From: Rutstroemia sp. NJR-2017a BVV2
Lineage: Eukaryota; Ascomycota; Leotiomycetes; Helotiales; Rutstroemiaceae
DNA: 64,000 bases
NCBI GenBank assembly: GCA_002946415.1
Contig: NJPS01000042.1
Coordinates: 434,001-498,000 of the forward strand
Reading direction: 5' to 3'
In this document: positions 44,010 to 55,182 of the stretch, piece by piece
Position numbering within the stretch: position 1 is the stretch's first letter
How the letters are laid out: each line of letters starts with the position of its first letter
Translations under genes and position numbers: made by a program
Notes under the pieces: model-generated
What the model saw: the letters and a program-made list of their open reading frames with translations, nothing else
What the model was told of the DNA's origin: nothing
The model's database searches: none

Positions 44010-47000
44010 TTTGATGATTCAGGTGGTTCGATTGTGCGGTTCGTGCTTGGAGTATTAAATGGGCTGCGGAGAGATTGGGGGTGAAAATGGTTGGGAGGAA
44101 ATATTTATATTGTGGGAGTTGAGGATGAGATTTAAATGTGGAAAGAAGATTGTGATTAGTTTGGACAATTAAAAGAGAACTCGTGAACTCCAGATCAGAT
44201 AGGGCGTGGTTATCTGGTTCTGAGTTTGTGTGAGACGAATAGTGAATAGTTGGGCCAGGCCAAGATGGAAGTTGAGTTCAGATAATGCTTTATAAAGATT
44301 GTGGCGACGTGATAGTGTATATTGCTTAGATATCAAATCTTGTATCGTGGTAGAGTCTCAAGATGTCCTCAGGATTTGACAGCACCGTAATGGCGATCTC
44401 GATCAGGCAGGATAAACTCTTCAGTTCTTCAAGCAAACATAGACATCCGAACAGCTACAGAAGACAAGATTGAATCCAGTCTCACGCTTCTTCTGAACAC
44501 AATTGAGCATCAAAAACGCAAGATCCAACGTTCATTATCCCTCGATCATCAACATAACGAAGAAGAATGAACACCTTATGGTTGGATAGCCATCTTATGC
44601 TAATATATATACCAAGGAAGTACTTGAGCCGGTGGACAGAAACCGACATGTTACACACAGCCATTACAAAAGAGATTGTTACATGTGGAGCGGATCAGAG
44701 GATTTCCTCAGACACAACAGCTTCGGTGTAGAGAAACACGGGCCGTAACTGTTGGATCTATCAATACTTAATTCACTTTGCGGCCGTTACAGAAGAACGC
44801 GAAGGACGGCATACCACCATATCCTGAAAATCAAAGCACAAATCTGAGATAGAGGATATGGCTAGGAAATGTACATGCGGTCTCCTCTTGACGTGCTCCC
44901 TCAATTTGATGACTTTTGTTTGTTTCTCTTGAAGATAGAAGTGCTCTGATCAGATGTTGCATTAGCTACACCCATACGGCCTGTAGAACTTGCTCGGCTA
45001 GTGTGTTCCCTAAATTGAGATGTGATAACGATGTGGCTACCATGGATAGCTGCATTCCTGTTTATCTTCCTGGTCCTTCTCTTTCTCTTTCAGTAACGCC
45101 GTCGTGACTGTCAGTATCATCCCAATCCGTGCCTAATTCATTCCACCAGGTATTGATGGAGGATCAAAAGAAGCTCCCAGAACAATCCAATATCCAGTAG
45201 TGTTCTGCCCTGCCTCACATTCAGCAGGAACGAGGACTACCATTCACTGTGGTGTGCCAGTATGTTTTACAACGACCGGCGAGCAAGAAGGAATAGACAA
45301 GGCATGTGGAAGTCTAACAGCGGAGCATGAAGAGAAGACATTTAGGCACTCACAACTCCCACCCTGTCATCGCTTCCTATCAACGGCGTGCATCTAATCC
45401 AATCCAGGTGTTCATCCGACAACCATCATTTTGCTAGATCTTCGGTCTTTACGTTGACCGTGAGAGGGACCGGTGGTTTCGGATTGAAGTATTATCATTT
45501 TGCGAAGTCCAGAGTTTTCGTCGGCGGCGTTGCAAGTCGAGCAGGGTCCTCTTTCTCCATAGAACCCATCTCGTTAGAGGGTAGTATGTTACTTATATCT
45601 AAATCTACATATGGGAAACCTTGTTGAAGAGGAAATAATGAGATCGTGGAGTAGGACTACCCTCACCAGACGGAGTATCCACCATTCATATAGATCAATG
45701 CGCGTTTTGATTGATCCATTAGATCTATTGAGATTTATGAATAAATACGTCGTAGTTCCTGATGCTTCGTGACAAAGCTGGCGCGTGGAGGAGTAAATAT
45801 GGATGGTAAGTCACGACTAGGACTCTCTCACTAGAGCTTATATAACTCCATCTACAGCATCCCTCCATCTTGGAAGATTTGTTTGATAGTTCATTTCAAC
45901 AGACGGAAAGTTGTCGACCACAAATCAGGGACCGATCAACACTTGTCTCCTATATGGGAAATGCTTATGAGGGTGAGAAACGGGTTCAACCCCAAGGAAG
46001 GAAAACATGAATGAGTTGTCGTTCGCCTAGCATGCTTGGATATTGATAAATGTTAAAGAGTCAGATGAAATGAAGATCCCACCTCCATACGACTCAGGTC
46101 TTGGACATCAGTGCCCCATGCTATTGGTCGAGTCTAACATGAACAGACCCTAGCCGTAAGTCTTATGCTCAATGACGGATATCACAAGAATCCGGTGTAT
46201 GGAGAGAAGCGCGTACACGATGCGTATCTTTAAGAATACTTCGCCTTCAGGAATAAAAGGGGTAAGTGTTTCGATCTCGGATCCCGATACGACGATGGCT
46301 GTGAATCGAATTTGACGGTGCCGCTGTGCTACTTGGCAGGGAGCAAAGTCTATCTATCTTCTGCTCTATGCAGGCTGTGCACTTGTTGGCCGCGAAAACT
46401 CGTAGCGAAAGAGATGTTATTCTGCGCGCACTGCTGCTTGTACAAGTATGGGGAGGTGAGTTTCACGCGTATCCTAAGCTTCGAACAGGAGGTACCAAGT
46501 TATATGATGACGACAGACATATTGATATTTTGGAGAGCATCAGATGATTGGCCACACCCAAAAACCAAGCCGGTGAAAAGCGTCGACCACTTATTATTCG
46601 GACTTCCGAGACTCTTTGCTCTACTCCTTAGAGCTAGCCCTAGGGTATAGGAAAATTTGCCGGCCATACGCGTGGACTTCTTCTACAGTACATTGTGGAA
46701 GCCCTTGATCCCGGGTGTTGCTGCAGCTGCTACCGCGAACCAGGTTGCACAACTGTGTGTGGCGGTCATGCTCTTTGTTCATGTTGTGGAATGAAGACCG
46801 GTGATACGAGTGACACTGTGATATGTGCTCTGCTTATGTAGGTAACACGGCCTTCTCAAAGACAGTGCCACCGAAATGCCGAACAGAGGGCCTCTTGACA
46901 CCTCGCACCTCGCACCCGGCGAAGGCGGAAATAGTTGCATAGTGAACCCCTGATGGAAATACACGGGAGCGCAAGCACAGAAGCTGGCCATCACGAATGG

Positions 47001-48121
47001 ACATTTCCCGAGTATCGTAAGTTCGTAACTCATGGTAAGGTTAGACTTCTGCTCAGACTCGCTATACTTTGCTAGCCAAAGGGTTGTCTTTGGGTCTGGT
47101 CTGGGTAGGACCTTGGTCTTGGTGTCCAGTACATTTTGATTGTTTATCATGCTCTTTGGAATTTGCATGTTGTGGCGCACGATTTGTTGTTGGCAAAGCG
47201 AATTCGACCAATGCAATATATTACTCCGCTCTCCCCTCCCATCGTCCTTCGAAGAACATACTTCGTACACTCAACCACTCTACTCATGGTACAATGGCGG
47301 TCGACCGTTCTTAGCTCTTACGAATCGCATCGGTTACCACGAGCCACTGAGCCAAAAAGCAGTCCGTTCATTCAAACTATCCAACCAAGTTCAGCCTGGC
47401 TGGAAAACTGCAGTTCCCCGAACGCTATGATCCTCCTGTGGAGAGTTCCAGATTCTACAGATTTGCTTTTCGCCTGTTTTTCGCCTGCTCGTGCTCGAGC
47501 TCGAGCTCGATAACTCCTCTCACGCCTCTGTAGATAAAGCATAGTGTGGATGCGGAAGTATGGACACGGACGGACATAATTGTTACCTTTTGCTTCTTCT
47601 TGTTTCCGATCAGAGGGACAAACTGACAGGCCTAGGCGTCTCGGGGCCAGTGCCGTTGTTCAATTCCGCACATCACATCATAACTATTGATTTTGGTGGT
47701 GGGAAAAAGGTACAGTAAGGTCACAAAAGACATTCAAAATCAGCTCATTGTCGACCTCCAGATCACTTCTTCTTCTTCTTCTTCTTCTTCTTGTCATACT
47801 ATCCTCCTATTACCCTCTCTCTCCCTGTCTGTTATTCCTTTTGTTCTCACGAGGACCAAGGGCCATCCGGGGCGTGCTTTCCGAAAAGGTCCTCCAACCA
47901 TATCAATCTAGCAGGCCGCCTCGAGAATGGTGAATAATGACCCAACATCTCAAGTGACAAGGTCAGATTGCGAATCCTTATTCACATTTACATTCACATT
48001 CATATTTTCTCTCCCCCTGCAAATTCCAATATTCTTATAATACCCTTTACCTCACAAACGACCTCGTAGTCCTGCATCTTTACCTTTTACTTGCGCAGAC
48101 ACAGAATGCTATCTCGCTCCT
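44010..48121. other. large gene-poor stretch (about 4.1 kb)
   Basis: No complete gene was assembled. A minus-strand coding-like shard near 45243–45130 reads ECEAGQNTTGYWIVLGASF but its neighbours contain stops in the same frame. The last 450 bp contains a TTC microsatellite and is probably the promoter/leader of the haem-oxygenase-like gene. A palindrome-like GAGCTCGAGCTCGA run lies at about 47495–47512. Confidence 0.5.
47766..47792. repeat. TTC trinucleotide microsatellite
   Basis: About nine tandem TTC units, within the pyrimidine-rich region 330 bp upstream of the haem-oxygenase-like start codon. Confidence 0.85.
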
Positions 48122-49618
48122 ATGGCTGATCCTAACACCACCCAACCAACCCCACCAGATGGGCAAAATTCCTTATCCGATCAAAGTGAGAACATACCAA
48201 GAAATAACCTCTGCTATTCTACCGCTGACACTCTCACAGTTAATATTGCTACCAGAGCTGTACATACTCAACTAAACAGACTTATCCTCGCCCGTTTGCC
48301 ACTCGCACTGCCCCCATTTAGTACGAACCCCTCGATTTATGTATCCGGCCTCCTATACATTGCGCCTATCTATATAACTTTCGAGTCGTTATGGCAATCG
48401 ATAATTGATGCGCCCAATCTTCCAATATGCCTCGAAGAGTCAAGGATATCGCCTGGTGGGGAGAGCGCTGAAGGATCCGACTCAGACTACTTGCTCCTCG
48501 ACTCTCATACACGCCATTCTACCAACAACCAGACCTCGATTGATCCTCCAAAAGTATGCTCAAGGACGCAATCTCTACTCGCGCATTTGCAGCTGCCCGG
48601 TCTCCTACGGTCTGATCGCCTCCGGGCAGATATTCGCACTTTGACTGATACGCCCGAACATGAGATTGAGGAACAACTCAAGTTGGTGTCCGACTGTGGA
48701 CGGTTGGCGGAGTTTATTGCCCACACCAAACAATCTGTGGAAAAGAATCCGCACGTCTTGCTTGCGTATGCTTGGGTATTATATATGGCTCTATTTTCCG
48801 GTGGTCGTTATCTTCGAGCTTCTTTGAAGACGGCGGGTGGATTCGAGGATTTCTGGAGTAGGGATCCTTCACCTGTACGACCCTACTCAGTCACTAGAGA
48901 AGCACAGAACCTTGCCCCATCATCTAAAGTGGCTGCCGATGAAAAAGTGCGACCCTCTGCTCGCCAAAAGACTCGCCCAGAATGCCACCAGATGATGATG
49001 AAGCAGGGACTTTCCTTTTTCGACTTTGTTGGTGCCGAAGATGGAGAGGATATCAAACGCGAATTCAAGAAACGTATAGCCGAAGCCGAAGTCCTTTTGA
49101 CTGAAGGAGAGAAAGCCGACGTTATTCAGGAGGCCCAAGCAATCTTTTCATTCATGGTTATGATTGTAACTGAACTAGATGCTGTCTGCGGTACAACGAG
49201 CGAAGACCTCGAGACCGTGAAAACTATACAGCCCATGAAGCTACATAAGGAGCACAAGCCCCTCAACAAAAGCCGAAGCAGCATTACTCTCGCCCAGGAA
49301 CGATTGTCGAGAACAAGAGATAACGATGGAAGTTCTTCCGACGACGGAAAACGGGTCGAAAACTTACCAAATTTCCTTTCTTCGATGATTGCAAGTCCCA
49401 TGGCCAAATTAGTCCGCTTCAAAGACGGACTTCCTGGTGCTGCGATCATGCCCATCGGAAGGAAACACTTGAAGGACAGTAGTTCTTCCTCCGAGCAGAT
49501 GTACGATAATCTTGTAGATATGGAGCCGTCGGATGGCAGTTTCTTGGGTCTTGTTACGGTTGGAGGACCACTTATGGCATTGACTGCTATGTTTGCAGCG
49601 TGGTATTTTGTTGGGTAA
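48122..49618 (+). CDS. haem-oxygenase-like, C-terminally membrane-anchored protein
   Basis: One intronless frame of 498 aa. Known: haem oxygenases split haem into biliverdin, CO and iron, using a proximal histidine and a glycine-rich distal helix. Seen: a helix with TRAVHTQLNRLILARLP, whose His48 sits where the proximal ligand is expected. ALFSGGRYLRA (about residues 222–232) matches the distal helix position, and GLSFFDFVGAEDGEDIKREFKKR suits a late helix of the fold. A Ser/Arg-rich linker of about 100 aa then leads to a C-terminal hydrophobic anchor (about 473–497), as in ER-bound haem oxygenases. It is about twice the usual enzyme length, with extra sequence between the fold and the anchor and a disordered insert at about 105–140. 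Activity is unproven. The anchor orientation suggests a cytosolic catalytic domain. Confidence 0.72.
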   Translation: MADPNTTQPTPPDGQNSLSDQSENIPRNNLCYSTADTLTVNIATRAVHTQLNRLILARLPLALPPFSTNPSIYVSGLLYIAPIYITFESLWQSIIDAPNLPICLEESRISPGGESAEGSDSDYLLLDSHTRHSTNNQTSIDPPKVCSRTQSLLAHLQLPGLLRSDRLRADIRTLTDTPEHEIEEQLKLVSDCGRLAEFIAHTKQSVEKNPHVLLAYAWVLYMALFSGGRYLRASLKTAGGFEDFWSRDPSPVRPYSVTREAQNLAPSSKVAADEKVRPSARQKTRPECHQMMMKQGLSFFDFVGAEDGEDIKREFKKRIAEAEVLLTEGEKADVIQEAQAIFSFMVMIVTELDAVCGTTSEDLETVKTIQPMKLHKEHKPLNKSRSSITLAQERLSRTRDNDGSSSDDGKRVENLPNFLSSMIASPMAKLVRFKDGLPGAAIMPIGRKHLKDSSSSSEQMYDNLVDMEPSDGSFLGLVTVGGPLMALTAMFAAWYFVG

Positions 49619-50051
49619 TATGGATGGATGGATTGGATAGATTACATTGGAACGGACGGACTTTACTATGATGCTGTAGGAATGCTGGGTTGGGACGAAG
49701 GCGTTTGTTGGCTGGTCTGGTTAGAATGATAAAGGTTGCTCCAGCGTACACTCTTAGGACAATTGAAACATGATACCCCTATCCACCCTTTGAAATTCTC
49801 GCAGTGTCTCATCTGATATGGACCTATATTTATATTTTTGTGCTGCACGGTGATATTCAAGCAGAGAGTCTTCTGCATTGCACTAATCACACCCAGGATC
49901 ATTTGCTCTGTATATAAATGATAGAATTTGGTGAATATCCAAAGCGTGGTATTTCTATAATTCCATACTCCAAAAGGAGGGATCTATTTCAACCGAGCAC
50001 CCAACTCCATCCCACTCCAATCTAAACCCCCAAATATCTAGAAACAATATT
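49619..50051. other. convergent intergenic region
   Basis: It lies between the 3' ends of the haem-oxygenase-like gene and the SLC35F-type gene. Nothing further was recognised. Confidence 0.5.
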
Positions 50052-51550
50052 TCAAACCAATTCTTCCCCCTCCACATCCCCCTCCGCAGCGATAACTACA
50101 ATCCTCGGCGTCTGCATACCCGCCGAACTCTCACCTACCACCACTACCGTACCTCCTTTCTCATCCTCGTCCTTACTCTCATGATTCACAAACACAAAAC
50201 TGCCCACCACAACCAGCGCCCCCACCCAATATATCCCGTTGCTGTACTGTTCATTCAACCACATCTGCCCAATCAAACTCAACGGAATCGTCATGCTCAG
50301 CCCCACCGTCACCACCAGCGGCGTCGTCAATAACATCGCATAGGCCCAGCAGTAATCGCTTATGAAGCTACTCGCCGAATTGAGCAGCACGATTAACCAG
50401 ATCTTGCCCGTAGGCGGCAGCTCAAACTTCTCCACTCCCGTCAGATGCAGGATCACGAAACCAGGCCAGAGGAAAAGCACGTTGAAGAGGCCGACCAGAC
50501 CGAAGAATAAGGGCATGTCAACGCGATCCTCGTTGCCGCAGCGTTTCTTCATAACCACGGCGTAGAGTCCGTACATGACGGCGCTGCCGAATGCCATGAT
50601 GTCGCCGATGGCAATCTGGGCTTGCGATTTGTGGGGGAAGTTTCCGCGGTTCGAGTCATTATCGGTGGAGGAGAGGTCGACGGAGGAGATGAGGATGATG
50701 CCGATGAAGGAGGCGAGGACGCCGATGAGTTTGCGGTAGGTGAAGGATTCGACGCGGATGAGGGCGCCGAATAAGAGGGTGAAGATGGAGGAGGTAGAGG
50801 TGAGAATTGTAGAGGATGCGACGGATGTGTATTCGAGACAGCCGGCGACAAGGTAGTTAGCGATGAACCAGAGGAGCGAAAATTCGAAGGATAGTTTAGC
50901 GGTCTCGCCGACACTGAGTTTGTCCTCTTTTTCCTCAATTTCTGAGAGCGAGATGTCCGCGGCTTCTTCGTCCCCGGATGGGAGTAGGCGCGCTTGGGAA
51001 CTGCTTAGAGGATCTTCCTGGTCGTCGTCTTGTTCGGATCTGTGCATATTGTGCTTCCTCCTCCATACCTTCTGAACTCCCTTTATATAGTTCTTATACT
51101 CCAAAACCTGCTCATGGTAATATTCTACCATAGATTTCCGCACATGCCCCCAGCCATGTTGCTGCAGAATCCGCAGAAAGATCGGGACCAGCGAGACCGC
51201 AAAGAAAGATGTGTTGATATATGTAACAAAATACGGTTTCGAATAGGTATCGTCTGCGAAAATGTACTGTAGTATCGCAATATATCAGCTTTATGTACCC
51301 TTCCTAGCCGCAAGATGGGACTTCCGATTTGAGAACTTACACTGGCAAGGAAATTACTACTTGTCCATAACATCACCGTGACTCCCAAAAGGAACATCCC
51401 TAGAGTCCTCCTCGCAACATTCTCCAAACCCATCCCCGCTCTAAACCCCATGTTGTTCCCCTTGCTCCCGCTCGAGATGGTGCGCTCCAACGTCAAGGAA
51501 GGTCTATGCGCGGGCGTCTCCGCAGAAGCTGGATCCATCACTACACTCAT
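50052..51550 (-). CDS. SLC35F/YML018C-type drug/metabolite transporter-like protein
   Basis: Exon 1 is 51550–51341 and exon 2 is 51266–50052, giving 474 aa. The intron 51340–51267 (GTAAGT…CTACAG) joins NFLAS to YIFADDTYSKPYF in frame. Seen: about ten transmembrane helices of the DMT fold, including FLLGVTVMLWTSSNFLA, FVTYINTSFFAVSLVPIF, STILTSTSSIFTLLFGALI, LIGVLASFIGIILIS and WVGALVVVGSFVFVN. A charged cytosolic loop of about 75 aa separates helices 2 and 3. Known: the family includes yeast vacuolar-membrane YML018C/Thi74 and human SLC35F5, with uncertain substrates. Two ATGs four codons apart (51550, 51538) are both possible starts. An in-frame extension further upstream exists but is not needed for the family match. 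Confidence 0.88.
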
Positions 51551-52622
51551 CGCAGCAGTGTATCTCAACCCGTCTGTCCGTCGGCCAAAGATTCCCTTAA
51601 GGCTTCCAGTGTAATGAAAATGATTCTCGTTGTTGGAAACGAGCGTCTTCAAGCTTAACGTTATCTTTGAATCCGTGGATCCTATCCTATCACCGGAAAT
51701 CCCACTTTCGCTCGGCCACCAACACAACTGGATCCTGAGCTCCGCGAACTGGTGTTTAAAATAATGTCCTTAGTAGTATTGTGATGTTGAGGAAACCGAA
51801 ACTCGCTCAAAAGGAATGATGAGCCCTGTCATGGAGGTTGCAGACATAGACACAGATATGCGTGATACATTTAAATATTGCGCAATATGTCGAGACCGAT
51901 TTGTGATATGTTGTGAAGCTTTTGTTCGCAGAGCTTATGAAGCGGATGGTGGAGTTGCTGAAGAGGAGGTATGAACCCTATGAGATCTTTATTTAGGTTA
52001 GGTAGTGTGGTCCTGAGATACTACAGTAAGGAGTAAGAGGCAAATCTAAATAAAATGACAGCCAAGCCAAAGTTACCAGGAAGGCTGAGGCTTACATTTA
52101 TCTAGATTGAGACATTCTCATTTGTGATAGACGTTTTGATAGCGATCCTGCAAAATACAGTCCTCCGCGTTCAGCCAATCCAACCCAACCATGAAGGCTT
52201 CGTTGAATCGACGGCCCGAGGTTGGCTTGAATACGTTAAGGAAATCACGTTGCCGGGTATTGTTGTCGTTTCCAGCTTTATGGCTAAGGGCTTTCGACTC
52301 CAATTCATTATGCATCATTGCGCAATCATCGTCACGTCCTTTGTATATTCTTTTGGAACTTGTTGTTTAAGCAACCAGATACGGTGCTATCAATTGCAGC
52401 AGTACGTCTTTCTCATTATGCATTCTGTATAGACATGAAAACAAAGGTAAGAAATGAAGGTAAAACACCCAGTAACAGCAACAAACAGTAACGCCAGGAT
52501 GATTCTTATGTACACTTAAGGAAGTCCAAGTTGAAAAGTTTGTGTATGATCCCCAGTTGCAAACGAGCTGTTAGGTGAGAAAAGGTAGAGGCCAAAACTG
52601 TCCATGCTAACACAAACTCCAT
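51551..52622. other. intergenic between SLC35F promoter and YPT7 3' end
   Basis: About 1.1 kb with no supported gene. ORFs at 52124–52432 and 52318–52118 are on opposite strands and unsupported. Confidence 0.5.
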
Positions 52623-53582
52623 CTAACAAGCGCAGCCGTCCCTATCGTTTTCAATATGGACATTGATAGGATCCGAGTAATCCCCATTATATTCGTCTGA
52701 TTCCTCTTGGGCCAAAGCATTTCTTGCGATAACTGTGAAGCAGTCAGTAAAGCCGCCATCATATCTGATAGGAAGATTGCGCACCTTCGAATGCTTGCTC
52801 AACATTGATAGCCTCTTTTGCACTCGTTTCGAAGTATGGAATGTTACCCTTTGAGGTACAGAAAGTCAAAGCACGTTTTGAGGAAATCTGTAGCTGCCGT
52901 TAGTAAAGCTCCTGCTGTGGCACGTGGTATCTGACTTACCACTCTCTTGTTCTCTTCGACATCAATCTTGTTACCCAAAACCACCTAACTCCAAGTCAAT
53001 ACTGTATTCGGAGTACTCAAGCACTGAACCTACGAATGGGAAGCTTTCTGGATCTCTTGGTGAGGCCTGGATCAAGAACTCGTCTCTCCAGCTATCCAGT
53101 GTATCGAAACTCTTCGAGTTGTTGACGTCGTAGACAAGGACGCAGCAATCCGCACCTCTGTAGAATGCGACACCTAATGATTGAAATCGCTCTTGGCCAG
53201 CAGTATCCCAAAGCTATACACGACCATATCAGCGATCCTCATCTCCCTTGTTTGTATATAATGGGAAGCGTACCTGCATAGTGACTAGTCGATCGTCGAC
53301 CAATACCTCCTTGGTCAAGAAATCTGCTCCGATAGTAGCCTTATAGCTTGCGCTGAACTTCTTGTTGACCTGCGAAGCATTAGAGTCATCCCTCGAAGGT
53401 AGCTTCATGGTCAAAGGGTCGATAGACTTGGTCTTCAACGTACGTATTGGTTCATTAAACTCGTTTTCCCCACACCGCTATCGCCCAAGATGATGACCTA
53501 GAAGTCGTCCGTCAGTACTGAAGCTCCTCAGAGAGCTGGTGGTCCATCCAACCTTCAGTAGAACCTTCTTTCTCGAAGACAT
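52623..53582 (-). CDS. YPT7: Rab7-type small GTPase Ypt7
   Basis: Seven exons (53582–53553, 53497–53444, 53369–53274, 53213–53034, 52984–52940, 52887–52785, 52732–52623) give 205 aa, the standard length. Known role: controls fusion of late endosomes, autophagosomes and vacuoles through the HOPS complex. Seen: G1 [14 protein letters not shown], the switch I threonine in [12 protein letters not shown], and switch [23 protein letters not shown]. Then follow G4 NKIDVE, G5 [15 protein letters not shown], and a C-terminal CAC double-geranylgeranylation motif. The highly split gene includes a 30-nt first exon and a 45-nt fifth exon. All phases agree. It is transcribed away from ATG16. Confidence 0.97.
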
Positions 53583-54165
53583 CTTTCCTCGTCGTGGATG
53601 TAGTTTCTTCTCTTCTCCTCACTTGGCGCTAAGCTTGACCCTGCCCTGTTTCCAAGATCTTCTTGGATTTCACTCTGATGAAAGAGCGTGCTCCGGCGTT
53701 GCGATATAGTTGTGTGAGTCGCAGAAGGTCGTCGCTGTTTCGCGCGGCGTAGGGATCAATTAAGGATTTGTTGACGTCGTTCGTGGTGTCGCTTCGTTGG
53801 TTGAAGAGTAGTAGAACATCAACATTACATCGGGGCCTACCAGGCATAATAAGCTTTGGTGCTTCTTGCTCCATAGTTGTAACCCACTAGCGTTCGGCCG
53901 CGCTTTATCCTATCAGCATTGCTTATCGGGATCTGTCTTGCATGGTTTTAGGCCCGTTTATTCACATTCGCTCCGCATAGGAACTTGTGACTTGACGCAC
54001 AGAATGTTAGGCTGCACGAAGAACTTCTTCTTTCTCCTTCTCCTGTCTCGCGCAATTATGGAATATTGAGAGATTATCCTATATTCTTCCAACAACTCGT
54101 TTTCGCAAGAGATACATGAGCAATGCAGCCTCAACCCACACATCAGCAAGCGGCAATACCAAAAA
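53583..54165. promoter_or_regulatory. shared divergent promoter region YPT7/ATG16
   Basis: 583 bp separate the two start codons. An 81-codon minus-strand ORF (53874–53629) lies here, upstream of YPT7. It has no recognisable domain and would act, if transcribed, as an upstream ORF. Confidence 0.5.
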
Positions 54166-54849
54166 ATGACGTCCTGGCGCGATGAATACATCAAAGCTCT
54201 TCAGGAGCGCGATGAAAGGGAACAGGCAAGCTATCAGCGATTCGATCCACAGTTCATAGAAGCCTGTAACTCCGCCTTGCCCTCTCTATCTTCGTTGCGA
54301 TTCTACTCAGACTAACCATGCTCCCACAAAGATACCCAACTCCTCGACCGTGTGTCAGCGCTCACGGCTACAGCTGCCCTTCACGAAAATACAACATCCA
54401 CCTCGAACCCGTCTGTGAAAGTTACATCACCATCTTCGTCTCAGACCGCTGCTCAGGATCCCAACCCTTCGCAAGAAACACTGCGGCTCCGCGCCGCTCT
54501 TTCGGAAGCCCTCCGCTCCTCCTCTGCCTTCCAATCTCGGGCTAAAATCGCCGAAAGTTCGCTCCAAACCTTGCGCACGAAGAGCGCATCTCAATCGAAA
54601 CAGGTGGAATCTTTGACAAGGGAGCGCAATATTTTGGAAAGAAAGATTCGAGATCGAGACGATGAATTAAGGGCAAAGACAAAAGGATATCATGATGTGC
54701 AGGATGAGATGATATCATTAAATTTGCAACTAAACATGGCAGAGCAGAATGTTAAGAAGTTAAAGGCGGAGAATAAAGAGTTGATCGATAGATGGATGGC
54801 GCAAAAAGGGCGGGAAGCTGATGAGATGAATAGAACATTTGGAAGTTAG
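54166..54849 (+). CDS. ATG16: autophagy protein Atg16
   Basis: Exons 54166–54265 and 54332–54849 give 205 aa. Known role: a coiled-coil scaffold that dimerises and brings the Atg12–Atg5 conjugate to the phagophore, where it promotes Atg8 lipidation. Seen: the Atg5-binding head, MTSWRDEYIKALQERDERE, matches the fungal family. It is followed by FIEAYTQLLDRVSAL across the intron, a Ser/Thr linker, and a long coiled coil (about residues 90–198, from LRLRAALSEALRSSSAF to the end). No WD40 domain is present, as expected for fungal rather than animal Atg16. Divergent from YPT7 and convergent with DOT1. Confidence 0.93.
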
Positions 54850-55182
54850 GACAACCTCACCCATTTGCCAGCGCGCTTCATGCATATCCAATGTGTCAGT
54901 GTGCATCAGCATGGGACTCGGATTTGATTGAAGGACTGATCAATGGACAATCAGAACTCGTACACAATACACGAATCTATTGTTACAAGCGCCCTTCTAC
55001 CCTACGTTCGTTCGCTATATTGGTATATGAAATCACCAAACCGATCACCCGCCAAATGGTATCCTAATACAATAATCCTGTCCAAAGTCCCAGCGTTCTG
55101 TTTACTCCATTGTATATGCCATCCAAAAGCGCTCAATTTCCAACGGAACCACTCCTCTCTTCTCGAACTTCCAGAACTAATA
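54850..55182. other. convergent 3' region ATG16/DOT1
   Basis: 333 bp. No coding signal of its own; both genes terminate here. Confidence 0.5.

Noticed and set aside
45975..45995. GGGTTCAACCCC, tRNA B-box-like palindrome
   Set aside because: No matching A-box or acceptor stem; likely chance.
46312..46650. 112-codon plus ORF with several cysteines
   Set aside because: No family, no splice context, two overlapping frames equally open.
51125..51727. 200-codon minus ORF reading through the SLC35F intron
   Set aside because: The end part (VSSQIGSPILRLGRVHKADIL) is intron sequence; only its first part belongs to exon 1.
53629..53874. 81-codon minus ORF between YPT7 and ATG16
   Set aside because: No recognisable domain or splice partner; at most an upstream ORF of YPT7.
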